This document shows positions 1 through 7,801 of a stretch of DNA of 21,777 bases, in pieces. Numbering within the stretch: the stretch's first letter is position 1; each line of letters opens with the position of its first letter. The notes under the pieces were generated by a model. The model saw only the letters and a program-made list of their open reading frames with translations. It searched no databases and was not told the origin of the DNA. A program made the position numbers and the translations under genes. This stretch comes from Dehalococcoidia bacterium (GTDB lineage: Bacteria; Chloroflexota; Dehalococcoidia; GIF9; AB-539-J10). The stretch is taken from contig DAOUTC010000004.1 in the NCBI GenBank assembly GCA_030626915.1, positions 1 through 21,777 on the forward strand, given 5' to 3'.

Positions 1-1346
1 CTTTCTCCTTCATAATGTTCAGCATGAATACCTGCATACCCATGTTTTTCCTGGGTCCCATTGGTGCTGGCATGGGTCTAAGTTTATGGCAGGTCCTGGT
101 TGGAGCCTTCATAGGGAACCTTGCTGCCGGTATAGTGATGTGGCTGAATGGCAGCGTTGGTGTAAAGCACGCCATAAACTACCCCATACAGCTCAGGGAA
201 TCTTTCGGCTTCAAGGGCATGCATGTGCCACTGGTGCTAAGAGGGATTGCTGGCACGGTATGGTTTGGCATAGAAGCATACGTGGGCTCTCTGGCGCTAA
301 CCATGATTATTGTGTGGCTCAGAGGGACACCTGCAGAGCAGATCATGCCAGTGGCGATACGATACCTTCCCATAGCCTTAGTGTTTTATGTTGGCTCATT
401 TATTGCTGTGATGAGGTATGGACTTAAGGCGATAGGTAGGGTGGCTACTTGGGGAGGTCCATTGCTGCTAATATACTACATATGGCTGGTCATCTGGCTG
501 ACAAGAACCCCACAGTTCGCGGGGAATATACCCAACCTGTTCGTAAGCAGTGCTGGATATTTCAGCGTGGGCTTTCTGATCTACCTTGCGGTTCAAACAA
601 ACTGGTGGGCTACTATCGCTCTGAATATCTCTGACCTATCCAGGGGCATAGACCCGAAGAAGCCCAGTGCCCTTCCTATTGGTGTTTTTGTGGGGATGGT
701 TGTCTGTCAGGTAGCAGGTACAGCACTAGGGTATATGGCTGCGACGCTAACCGGGCATATAGTACCCCAGGACCTTATAGTGACGTTTGCCCCAGGTATA
801 CCGGCAGTGATTCTTGGTCTAATTTTTTGCTTCCTGGCACCCTGGTCAACCGATATAACGGCAAACTCTCCGCCACTCATGGATTTAATTATGACGGAAA
901 CAAAATGTTCCTGGAAGCGTGCCACGGTCATAGCAGCGGTCATCGCCTTCTTCGTTGCACCTTGGTGGGCAGTGAAGAGCGGCCCGGGCATTGTTGACTA
1001 CATAACAGCCTGGTCCTCAAACTACGGCATATTACTGGGCCCTATCGCTGGTATCATGATTGGAAATTTCTGGGTGGTCCGGAAGAGAAAGTATGATGTA
1101 CAGAAACTGTACACCTACGGCCCGGACGGCTGCTGGTACTCTAGAGGGTGGAGCAAGGCGGCATACGCTTCGTTCGTGCTTACCTGGGTACTCTGTTACC
1201 TCATTGGATGGCTCACTGGCCAGATAACAGTCTGGGGCGGATTTCCCTTCCCTGGAGGCGTTATTTGGTATGCCGCAGTGTTGCTTTCCTTTGGCCTCTA
1301 TATACTCTTTGCCCAGAAGGTCTTCAAGACAGAGGGCAGCTCATAA
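1..1346 (+). CDS. NCS1-family permease (purine/cytosine/hydantoin type), 5' end cut by window
   Basis: This is an integral inner-membrane transporter of the nucleobase:cation symporter-1 family, which imports purines, pyrimidines, allantoin or hydantoins with a cation. The frame is open back to the window edge and the first in-frame ATG is at 15. The family's first membrane helix and the short conserved segment before it are missing, so the true start lies upstream. Visible family features are SLWQVLVGAFIGN near the start, the YPIQLRESFGFKG segment, GTVWFGIEAYVG, the NWWATIALNISDLSRGID segment, and a helix with PWSTDITANSPPLMDL. About eleven hydrophobic segments follow one another. The gene ends with TAA and converges on the kinase gene at 1409. 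The substrate cannot be told from sequence. Family assignment is firm, specificity unknown. Confidence 0.88.
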   Translation, partial: FSFIMFSMNTCIPMFFLGPIGAGMGLSLWQVLVGAFIGNLAAGIVMWLNGSVGVKHAINYPIQLRESFGFKGMHVPLVLRGIAGTVWFGIEAYVGSLALTMIIVWLRGTPAEQIMPVAIRYLPIALVFYVGSFIAVMRYGLKAIGRVATWGGPLLLIYYIWLVIWLTRTPQFAGNIPNLFVSSAGYFSVGFLIYLAVQTNWWATIALNISDLSRGIDPKKPSALPIGVFVGMVVCQVAGTALGYMAATLTGHIVPQDLIVTFAPGIPAVILGLIFCFLAPWSTDITANSPPLMDLIMTETKCSWKRATVIAAVIAFFVAPWWAVKSGPGIVDYITAWSSNYGILLGPIAGIMIGNFWVVRKRKYDVQKLYTYGPDGCWYSRGWSKAAYASFVLTWVLCYLIGWLTGQITVWGGFPFPGGVIWYAAVLLSFGLYILFAQKVFKTEGSS

Positions 1347-1366
1347 GAAGTAACTTCGTTGGGAAG

Positions 1367-1400
1367 CGCAGCCCCCTGCCACGTAAGGAGGGGGGCTGCG
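1367..1400. terminator. Hairpin between convergent genes, probable terminator
   Basis: CGCAGCCCCC at 1367-1376 pairs perfectly with GGGGGCTGCG at 1391-1400, a 10-bp GC-rich stem with a 14-nt loop. It lies 20 bases after the permease stop and 8 bases before the end of the kinase gene on the other strand. The following T run is poor (TGGGCCTGTT), so the hairpin is clear but intrinsic termination is inferred. Confidence 0.6.
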
Positions 1401-1408
1401 TGGGCCTG

Positions 1409-2455
1409 TTATTCGCCCAGAATGATATTTAAGCCAGGAAGTCCTTCTCTGGCGCCTGCTTTGCTCATGGCGTAGCGAGCCATTCTGTCTCCTAGTTGCC
1501 CGCATTGCTCTAGTTTTCCCCCTTTGAGGAAGCCGAAGAGGAAGCCAGCGGCAAAGGCGTCGCCAGCTCCAGTGGCTTCTGGCTGAGCCTCTCCTGGGAT
1601 TGCTTCGTCCCCTTTACTTCGCTCAGGGCTTCGGCTCACCCGCTCCTCGCAATGACGAAAGGGAAGTACCTCGCAATGACGGAGAGGGAATGCCTCGCAA
1701 TGACGGGGGCGAGATTCAATTTTATATTCTTTCTTCCCGTGGCAAATATAGCTGGTGAAAATTTTGCCTGATTCCGAAGCTAATCCTTTGCCCAGGGTGA
1801 CTACGACAATTTCGCAGCCCAATTGGAGACATTCCTTGGCCCCGGTGGTGAAATCCTTGCCGGTTAGCTGCTCTATTTCCTCTCTATTAATGAACAGGAT
1901 GTGTGTCCTGCTCAGTAATGGAGATAAAGCTTTTATTCCCTTGATGGCGTAGAGCATTCCTGGAGCAAAGCTAATTTTAACTGAGTTTGACAGCTTTTCT
2001 ACTAGCTCAATCTGGATATTGAATTGTTTATCCTCTACAAAGGAAGATAGGTGCACTATTTTAGCTTGATTTAAATAAGTTAGGCTTACATCCTTCCACT
2101 CAAGCATATTATTGGCTCCGGGCAGAACATAGATGGAGCGTCTGCCTAGCTTGTCGCTAAGGCATAGTGCGTAGCCTGTCTTCTCTCCTTTCTTAATTTG
2201 GACCTGGCTGGTATCTATACCTACAGCCTCAAGGTCTCGAACAGAAGCCTTGCCTTCTGCATCATCGCCTATACTTCCGATAAATCCTGTCCTTATACCC
2301 AGTTTGGCTAAGCCATAAATAGTATTGGCAGCCGAGCCGCCTGGCGCTGTTTTAATGTGCTCCATTACGGTTTCACTATCAGTAACGAGTTCCTTTACTT
2401 GGCATAAGCAATCAATATTAATTGCCCCTATGCCAATTACCTCTATGTTAGACAT
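1409..2455 (-). CDS. PfkB-family sugar/nucleoside kinase with in-frame repeat insertion
   Basis: This is a cytosolic ribokinase/adenosine kinase-family enzyme that moves phosphate from ATP to a sugar or nucleoside. The N-terminus IGIGAINID, the PGGSAANT motif at about 38-45, the GDDAEG stretch near 63 and the anion-hole/catalytic motif ATGAGDAF at about 294-301 (catalytic Asp about 299) are all present. Between the last beta strands and that motif, residues 248-290 are not family sequence. They contain three 8-residue units beginning RHCE (251, 259, 267) and come from a palindromic DNA repeat. The frame stays open, so the enzyme may still fold with a surface loop. Start ATG at 2455 has a close GAGGT upstream. 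The exact substrate is unknown, although the short N-terminal form is like archaeal and Dehalococcoidia PfkB proteins. Confidence 0.88.
   Translation of the reverse strand: MSNIEVIGIGAINIDCLCQVKELVTDSETVMEHIKTAPGGSAANTIYGLAKLGIRTGFIGSIGDDAEGKASVRDLEAVGIDTSQVQIKKGEKTGYALCLSDKLGRRSIYVLPGANNMLEWKDVSLTYLNQAKIVHLSSFVEDKQFNIQIELVEKLSNSVKISFAPGMLYAIKGIKALSPLLSRTHILFINREEIEQLTGKDFTTGAKECLQLGCEIVVVTLGKGLASESGKIFTSYICHGKKEYKIESRPRHCEAFPLRHCEVLPFRHCEERVSRSPERSKGDEAIPGEAQPEATGAGDAFAAGFLFGFLKGGKLEQCGQLGDRMARYAMSKAGAREGLPGLNIILGE
1597..1705. repeat. Family-A palindromic repeat inside pfkB, with 24-bp tandem units
   Basis: GGATTGCTTCGTC at 1597 begins the element and the matching end CTCGCAATGACG lies at 1646-1657. 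The end motif is repeated exactly at 1670-1681 and 1694-1705, giving a strict 24-bp period, which is eight codons. The same words occur at 7802-7930 and 9495-9578. Because 24 is a multiple of three, the tandem copies keep the kinase frame. Confidence 0.9.
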
Positions 2456-2658
2456 TTACCTCAAAGCTTAACCAGCTGAAAATTCATTGCTAAGATTTGA
2501 CTAGCCTTTTTAGATTCAGCACCATAGAGTAAGCAATGTTACATATTATATACTTTAGAAGTCGATATGACGAAATCCAAAAACCAGGTAATCGCAAGTT
2601 ATAGCGAAGCGTAATAAACCTTATCCTAAGTTTAAGTCTTTTATTATAAGGAGGCAAA

Positions 2659-4653
2659 ATGGGCAAAGTATTTTTAAAGTTATTTGAGCCAGTAAATATA
2701 GGAAAGGTAACAATTAAGAACAGAATAGCGATGGCTCCGATGGCTATTACAGGGCTGGTAAATCCTGACGGGAGCCTTGAACGTCGTGGGATAGATTACT
2801 ATATTGAAAGAGCAAAGGGTGGCGTTGGATTAATAATAAGCGGCGTTTTTAAGGTAGAAAATGACATAGAGCCTTTGATGTATTTGGATTCTCCATTATT
2901 CAGTCAAGTAGCGATACCTTCGTTTGCTGAATTATCTGAAGCTGTTCATTCCTTTGGGACAAAAATATTTGTTCAGCTCACAGCGGGAAATGGGCGTGTT
3001 GCAGTTCCTGCTGTAGTTCGTGGGCGCCCAGTTTCAGCTTCTGCTACCCCAAATTACTGGGACCCTACACTTACCTGCAAAGAACTTACCACGGAAGAAG
3101 TGGAAAAATTGATAAAAGCATTTGGTGAGGCGGCTATGTTATTGAAGATGGCAGGCATTGATGGGATTGAATTACATGGTCACGAAGGTTATCTTTTTGA
3201 TCAGTTTACCACTGCTATATGGAATAGGAGAACAGATAAATTTGGTGGAGATTTGAAAGGTAGACTCACATTCCCAGTTGAAATTCTAAATATAATTAAG
3301 AAAATGGTGGGGGGAGACTTTCCAGTACAGTATAGGTTTGGTCTCAAGCATTACATAAAGGGATTAAATACAGGAATACTCCCTGGCGAGGAATATAAGG
3401 AAGGGGGTCGAGATATCGATGAAGGACTTGAGATGGCTGAGTTATTAGAAAAGGCGGGCTTCGATGCGTTACATGTGGATGCTGGTTGTTACGAGAGCTG
3501 GTATTGGGCTCATCCACCAATGTATCAGGAACATGGATGCATGGTAGACATGGCAGAGAAAGTTAAGAAAGTGGTACAAATTCCAGTTTTAACGGTTGGC
3601 AGGCTTGGGATCCCGGAGTTAGCAGAAAAAATAATAGAAGAGGGTAAAGCAGACATAGTTGCCTTAGGTAGAGCACTTTTAGCTGATCCAGACTGGCCAA
3701 TAAAAGTTCAAGAGGGAAGAATAGAAGATATTCGTCCCTGTCTTGGCTGCCACGATGGCTGCATGGGGAGGATATCTGAGTTAAAGTCTCTCTCCTGTGC
3801 AGTGAATCCTGCTAATGGCAGGGAGAGATTATATGAATTAAGACCTGCATCAAAATCAAAGAGGGTGCTTGTAGCTGGTGGTGGAGTAGCTGGCATGGAG
3901 GCAGCTAGAGTCGCAGCGATTAGAGGGCATGAAGTAACTTTATATGAGAAAGGGGAATCCTTGGGGGGACATCTAATTGAAGCTTCTGTTCCCGATTTTA
4001 AAAAAGACCTGGAGAGGCTGATCAGCTGGTATAAGACTCAATTGAAAAAGTTGGGTGTAGAGGTCAAGCTTGAGACAGAAGTGACTCCAGAGCTTGTTGA
4101 GAGGGAGAATCCTGATGAGGTATTCATTGCAACAGGCTCAAATCCTATTATACCCGACATACCAGGTATTGAAAGGCCAAATGTTGCTACCTGTATAGAT
4201 TTGCTTCTTGGCAAAAAGGAGGCTGGAGGTTCAGTGCTTGTAGTAGGTGGAGGCTTAGTTGGCTGTGAGATAGCACTGTGGCTTGCAAAGCAAGGTAAGA
4301 AGGTAACAGTAGTAGAGATGTTGCCTGAAGTGATGACCGCTGGGCTTCCAGTTCCTCACGAAAATAGGATTATGCTTTTAGATTTGCTCGCTGTGAATAA
4401 TGTGGAGATAATAGCTAATGCGGTTATGCAAGAAGTAACCGTTGATGGCGTTATCATCACTGGCAAAACCTTTAAGAGAAGGGCGATTAAGGCTGATACT
4501 GTAGCTCTAGCGGTAGGCCTGAAAGCTGATGATAAGTTATACAACTCCTTAAGAAGAGAAGTTACTCATTTGCACGCACTAGGAGATTGCAGAGAGCCAG
4601 GGAATATAATGGGGGCAATTTGGGATAGTTATGAAGTAGCTCGTGTGACGTAA
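2659..4653 (+). CDS. NADH:flavin oxidoreductase, 2,4-dienoyl-CoA reductase (FadH/BaiCD-like) type
   Basis: This is a cytosolic FMN, FAD and 4Fe-4S enzyme that reduces activated C=C bonds with NAD(P)H. Residues 1-350 form an Old Yellow Enzyme TIM barrel: RIAMAPM near 24, HGHEGYLFDQF near 173 followed by NRRTDKFGG, and the phosphate-binding VGRLGIP segment near 315. The iron-sulfur ligands are Cys361, Cys364, Cys368 and Cys380. A first dinucleotide fold (VAGGGVAGMEAA) lies near 403 and a second (VVGGGLVGCEIA) near 524. At 664 residues it has the full length of this three-domain family. The gene stands alone: the kinase upstream is divergent and the HAD gene downstream is convergent. ATG at 2659 follows a strong AAGGAGG. 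The substrate is open; dienoyl-CoA, enoate, or aromatic-degradation intermediates are all possible. Confidence 0.92.
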   Translation: MGKVFLKLFEPVNIGKVTIKNRIAMAPMAITGLVNPDGSLERRGIDYYIERAKGGVGLIISGVFKVENDIEPLMYLDSPLFSQVAIPSFAELSEAVHSFGTKIFVQLTAGNGRVAVPAVVRGRPVSASATPNYWDPTLTCKELTTEEVEKLIKAFGEAAMLLKMAGIDGIELHGHEGYLFDQFTTAIWNRRTDKFGGDLKGRLTFPVEILNIIKKMVGGDFPVQYRFGLKHYIKGLNTGILPGEEYKEGGRDIDEGLEMAELLEKAGFDALHVDAGCYESWYWAHPPMYQEHGCMVDMAEKVKKVVQIPVLTVGRLGIPELAEKIIEEGKADIVALGRALLADPDWPIKVQEGRIEDIRPCLGCHDGCMGRISELKSLSCAVNPANGRERLYELRPASKSKRVLVAGGGVAGMEAARVAAIRGHEVTLYEKGESLGGHLIEASVPDFKKDLERLISWYKTQLKKLGVEVKLETEVTPELVERENPDEVFIATGSNPIIPDIPGIERPNVATCIDLLLGKKEAGGSVLVVGGGLVGCEIALWLAKQGKKVTVVEMLPEVMTAGLPVPHENRIMLLDLLAVNNVEIIANAVMQEVTVDGVIITGKTFKRRAIKADTVALAVGLKADDKLYNSLRREVTHLHALGDCREPGNIMGAIWDSYEVARVT

Positions 4654-4692
4654 GATGGTAATTTTTAACAGGTAGAGACTGCCAAATTTAGT

Positions 4693-5682
4693 TTAGCCCA
4701 GTTTAGCAGCTTCCTCTCTGACCAGACGCCGAATTCTGCCGTGAATTTCCAGAGGGTGGGATATATCTTTAGTTTCAGCTAGCCAATGGAAGTGTTCCCT
4801 ATCACCTTGTCCGCCCACCCTCTCCTTTTCCTTAACTGCTAGTTCCACTGCCTGTCTCTTGCCCTTCTCCCAGGCTTTTAGGGCTATCCATAAATCATCC
4901 AGGCTGGTGGATGCCAGGCTTATGGTACAGTGGGGCAGGGCGTACTCATTGGCATTGAAGGCGATGGCTAACCCGCCAACCTTATCCACAGCTTGGAGCA
5001 TTTTGAAGTCTGTGATGCTATCCCCTACCGCTATCCAGTGAGAGAGCGGCTTTCCTGCTTTCGTGGCGAAGTCCTCCAATGCCTCTAGTTTGCGCTTTCC
5101 ACCCACGGGTTTAATTTTAGTTATAATTCTCCCCGAACTTGTTCTGGGTAACTCCTGCCAGTAGAAATGGTCCAGGACTTGCTTTATCCTGGTATCATCT
5201 AGCTGAGGAGTGAAGGTTATAAATTGCTGCTCTGCCCGCTCTAGCAAAGTAAAATCATCTTGGCTTAGCAGAAGGGAAATTTGCTCTAAAGGGAAGGAGG
5301 TGCAAGCTACATTTTGAGCTGGAATTCCTAGCCTTTGTGTGATGCCAAGTGCATATTGTTCATAACTGGTGCTAATACAAAATATTTGCCAGCCTCGAGA
5401 TTTTAGTCTGGAGGCCAATTCAGAGGCGCCAGGGGTCAATTTAGCCTCCAGTCCCATAGCGGCGATTTGTTTTTCCTTTATACCATGCCGCGCCAGGAAG
5501 GGGGTGATGAGGGCTAAGGTATCCCCTGGTTCATAGTCTTCTCTGCCTTCCAGGGTCAATAAATCATCGTACCTGCTAATGACTTCAAAAATCTTACCGC
5601 CGTCAGGGAGTAGCTTCATTAGCTCATAAGCATTGTCCTGAGGGGCTAAGGGGCCTTCGAGGTCAAAGCATATTAAATTCAT
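4693..5682 (-). CDS. HAD-superfamily hydrolase, phosphoserine-phosphatase-like
   Basis: This is a probable cytosolic phosphatase or phosphotransferase. The HAD motifs are in order: motif I CFDLEGP with nucleophile Asp7, motif II CISTSYEQ near 102, a basic GGKRK segment for motif III near 194, and motif IV GDSITDFKML near 218. Position +2 after the nucleophile is Glu9, not the usual Asp. DLEG is also found in ThrH, the phosphoserine:homoserine phosphotransferase, so a related activity is possible but not shown. The last 70 residues are charged and helical. The start ATG overlaps the stop of the formyltransferase by four bases (5679-5682), which indicates translational coupling in the PHP-formyltransferase-HAD set. 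The substrate is unknown. Confidence 0.82.
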   Translation of the reverse strand: MNLICFDLEGPLAPQDNAYELMKLLPDGGKIFEVISRYDDLLTLEGREDYEPGDTLALITPFLARHGIKEKQIAAMGLEAKLTPGASELASRLKSRGWQIFCISTSYEQYALGITQRLGIPAQNVACTSFPLEQISLLLSQDDFTLLERAEQQFITFTPQLDDTRIKQVLDHFYWQELPRTSSGRIITKIKPVGGKRKLEALEDFATKAGKPLSHWIAVGDSITDFKMLQAVDKVGGLAIAFNANEYALPHCTISLASTSLDDLWIALKAWEKGKRQAVELAVKEKERVGGQGDREHFHWLAETKDISHPLEIHGRIRRLVREEAAKLG

Positions 5683-6506
5683 GTCAAGTTCTCCTTCACT
5701 GCCCGATTTATTTTATCTGTGAGGTCATATCCCTGGATGATATTTCCTTGAGCATCAATTATCTTGCCATTTCGTATAGCTATTTTCCCTCGGCTCAGAG
5801 CTTTAAGAGTGGATATAATGAGAGGAAATTCTCGGGCCAGCTCGTGTTGGCGGATAAGCTTAAACAGTGGTTCTTTGTCCTCTTTTTGCCAGTATTGGTC
5901 AAAGGGCTCGTGGTTGATAGGGAAAAGGCAGTAGCTAACCACCGGCCCTCTATCTAATTCGGGGGTCACGAGGTGTATCATTGCCCCAGTTTTCTTAGCT
6001 TTGCCTTCTATCAATTTCCAGATTACCTCTTGCCAGCTTCCTACTGGTCCGCCTGGAGGTGCTGGGTGGAGGTTAATCATATTGTATTTCTGGCATAGTT
6101 CTTCACCTAAAATAAGCATGTAGCCAGCTAGGACACAAAGGTCAGGGGAGAATTTCTCAATTCTCCTGGCTACCTCTCTGTCATATTGGATACGCCAATC
6201 CACTTGAGATTGCTTTGCTTCACCCTCTCCCGGCCCTCTCATGTAATGAAGTTCCTTTTCCTTACAAGAGAGGGTTTGGGTGAGGGTTTTGAATTTCCTG
6301 TGGGAAAAGTAAACAAGGGGGATGCTATAACTGTAAACTAAGTCAAAGAATAAGTCGCTTTCTCGGGACTCGCCAGGTTCCCGATTACTGAAAACAAAGT
6401 TAATCCTCCCTTTAATATCACCAGTAGATATACTTTCTTGCACAGCCTGTAAAAGCTGTCGTGCAGCTTCGTCTCTTCCTGTGGAGAACCAACCAATGTT
6501 TAGCAA
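5679..6506 (-). CDS. Formyltransferase-domain protein (PurN/Fmt-like) with in-frame repeat insertion
   Basis: The C-terminal half matches the formyltransferase fold that uses 10-formyltetrahydrofolate. INLHPAPPGG carries the Asn-x-His pair and TPELDRGPVV carries the catalytic Asp. The N-terminus NIGWFSTGRDEAARQ replaces the GSGxGSN phosphate loop of true PurN, so the acceptor is probably not GAR. Residues about 74-95 are encoded by a palindromic repeat (6221-6287). I chose TTG at 6506 because AGGAAGG lies just upstream and family-like sequence starts there. The frame extends to another TTG at 6596, but that adds about 30 residues of repeat-derived protein and has no ribosome site. The gene overlaps the PHP gene upstream and the HAD gene downstream. 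The function of the trio is unknown. Confidence 0.75.
   Translation of the reverse strand: MLNIGWFSTGRDEAARQLLQAVQESISTGDIKGRINFVFSNREPGESRESDLFFDLVYSYSIPLVYFSHRKFKTLTQTLSCKEKELHYMRGPGEGEAKQSQVDWRIQYDREVARRIEKFSPDLCVLAGYMLILGEELCQKYNMINLHPAPPGGPVGSWQEVIWKLIEGKAKKTGAMIHLVTPELDRGPVVSYCLFPINHEPFDQYWQKEDKEPLFKLIRQHELAREFPLIISTLKALSRGKIAIRNGKIIDAQGNIIQGYDLTDKINRAVKENLT
6221..6287. repeat. Family-B palindromic repeat inside the formyltransferase gene
   Basis: CACCCTCTCCCGGCCCTCTC at 6221-6240 is an imperfect inverted copy of GAGAGGGTTTGGGTGAGGGT at 6268-6287. The element is translated in frame in the formyltransferase (TLTQTLSCKEKE and RGPGEGE on the coding strand). A second member of this family is at 6511-6565. 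Confidence 0.85.
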
Positions 6507-7213
6507 GAGCCCTTCCTCTCTGTATAATCCCTCTCCTTTGATGGGAGGGGGTTTGGGTGAGAGTGGAAACCTAAACGTTTTCTTACTTTTGTCCAAGCAG
6601 TGCCAAGGTGAACTAAGGGGCTGGAGCTACGCCCGAATATCCTGCCTTGGGATAAGCTGACTAAGAAATCGCTCGGGTTATTGAATTCAGGCATCTCCAC
6701 GTAAGCTCTGCCAATTTCGCCTGAAGTATGAGCATCGCTTCCAGCGCTAGCAACCAGCCTATGCTTCAGAGCTAATTCTTGAGCTCTAGCAAAACTAGTG
6801 AGAAATGGGGAGCGGGAATTAAAAACCTCGATAATATCCACCTGTGACAAAACTTCCTCTGTTAATAGCTTTTTAGAGTTTTGTAGAGGTGACCTACCAA
6901 ATGGATGAGGAATGCCAACCAGCCCGCCCTGGCTTTTGACCCGAGCTATTGTTTCCTCAGCAGATAATCCCCTAGGGACTTCTTCACTGAGAAATAGCCC
7001 CATCAATTCGCCTATAGAGGTTCGAATTTCCTCAGCAATGATTATTCTGAAGGGAGCTATCTCCCTTAGCTTCAAGGCGCCGGTGATAGTATTATGGTCG
7101 GCTATGGCAATGCAGTTTATGCCTATCTTAAGGCAGTGGTTAATTATCTCTTCCAAAGGCGTACAGCAATCTATGGAGTAGCAGGTATGAACATGTAAAT
7201 CGGCTTTTATCAA
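6500..7213 (-). CDS. PHP-domain metal-dependent phosphoesterase
   Basis: This is a cytosolic polymerase-and-histidinol-phosphatase-domain enzyme, likely a phosphoesterase with two or three bound metals. The metal motifs are DLHVHT (His7, His9), ADHNT (Asp39, His40), Glu61 in AEEI, GIPHPF (His103) and GSDAH (Asp170, His172). The set is complete, as in TrpH/YciV-type proteins that act on nucleotide 3',5'-bisphosphates or short oligonucleotides; the substrate here is not known. Family sequence ends near residue 216. The tail 217-237 (HPNPLPSKERD region) is encoded by a palindromic repeat. The start overlaps the efp stop by four bases (7210-7213), and the gene overlaps the formyltransferase at its 3' end. 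Confidence 0.87.
   Translation of the reverse strand: MIKADLHVHTCYSIDCCTPLEEIINHCLKIGINCIAIADHNTITGALKLREIAPFRIIIAEEIRTSIGELMGLFLSEEVPRGLSAEETIARVKSQGGLVGIPHPFGRSPLQNSKKLLTEEVLSQVDIIEVFNSRSPFLTSFARAQELALKHRLVASAGSDAHTSGEIGRAYVEMPEFNNPSDFLVSLSQGRIFGRSSSPLVHLGTAWTKVRKRLGFHSHPNPLPSKERDYTERKGSC
6511..6565. repeat. Family-B palindromic repeat at the PHP/formyltransferase junction
   Basis: CCCTCTCC at about 6529-6536 and GGAGGGGGTTTGGGTGAGAG at 6545-6564 form an imperfect hairpin and match the 6221-6287 element. On the minus strand one frame encodes the PHP C-terminus and a second frame runs into the formyltransferase. The motif AGGAAGG inside it serves as the likely ribosome site for TTG 6506. 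Confidence 0.8.
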
Positions 7214-7770
7214 CTTGCCTTTTCCAGATATTCTCCGTTGCGGGTATCAACTTTGATGACGTCCCCTACGTTGATAAAAAGGGGAACCTGGATAGTAATG
7301 CCGGTTTCTACCTTTGCCGGCTTATTACCCCCGGTAGCCGTATCTCCTTTGAAGCCAGGCTCTGTCTCCGTTACTTGAAGTTCCACAGCAGCAGGTAGCT
7401 CTATGCTTACTGTCTCACCCTTGTGAGTTAAAATCTCCAGATTTAGTCCTTCTTTCAGGTAGCTTATTGCTTCCCCGATTTGGTCAGCCGTCAGTGCTAT
7501 TTGCTCGTAGCTCTCGTTGTCCATAAAGTAGTACAGGCCGCCATCGCTATATAGATATTGGACTGAGCGGTGCTCCAGAAAAGCTGGCGTAAATTTGTCG
7601 CTGGCCTGAAAAGAGCGTTCGGTAGTATTGTTACTGCGGATATCACGAAGCCGTAATCGAATCTGGGCTGACCCGCGCCCCATCTTAATATGGCGGTAGT
7701 CAGTAACTTGATATATTTCCCCCTCTAACTCTATAGCAATTCCCTTTCTCAGTTCGCCAGCATCAATCAT
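7210..7770 (-). CDS. efp: Translation elongation factor P
   Basis: EF-P binds the ribosome between the P and E sites and relieves stalling at polyproline stretches. At 186 residues it has the family length and all three barrel domains. These include the N-terminal KOW-like domain, the middle domain containing YYFMDNESYEQ, and the C-terminal domain with the signature PAKVETGITIQVPLFINVGD. The tip of the loop that reaches the peptidyl-transferase centre reads KMGRGSAQ, placing Arg32 where many bacteria have a modified Lys. The ATG at 7770 is preceded by AGGGAGG (reverse of CCTCCCT). The gene is upstream of and overlaps the PHP gene. The upstream 174 bases hold a family-A repeat. Confidence 0.97.
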   Translation of the reverse strand: MIDAGELRKGIAIELEGEIYQVTDYRHIKMGRGSAQIRLRLRDIRSNNTTERSFQASDKFTPAFLEHRSVQYLYSDGGLYYFMDNESYEQIALTADQIGEAISYLKEGLNLEILTHKGETVSIELPAAVELQVTETEPGFKGDTATGGNKPAKVETGITIQVPLFINVGDVIKVDTRNGEYLEKAS

Positions 7771-7801
7771 AGAAAACCTCCCTTTTTAGCCCTTAGCAGT
7801 C

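Noticed and set aside
1646..1705. Regular 24-base repeats as a possible CRISPR array
   Set aside because: Units are 12-base words with 12-base variable parts inside a kinase gene; there are no cas genes and no 28-37-base repeats.
2456..2658. Promoter of the flavin oxidoreductase gene
   Set aside because: TTGACT is seen near 2496 but no acceptable -10 lies 16-18 bases further; nothing could be supported.
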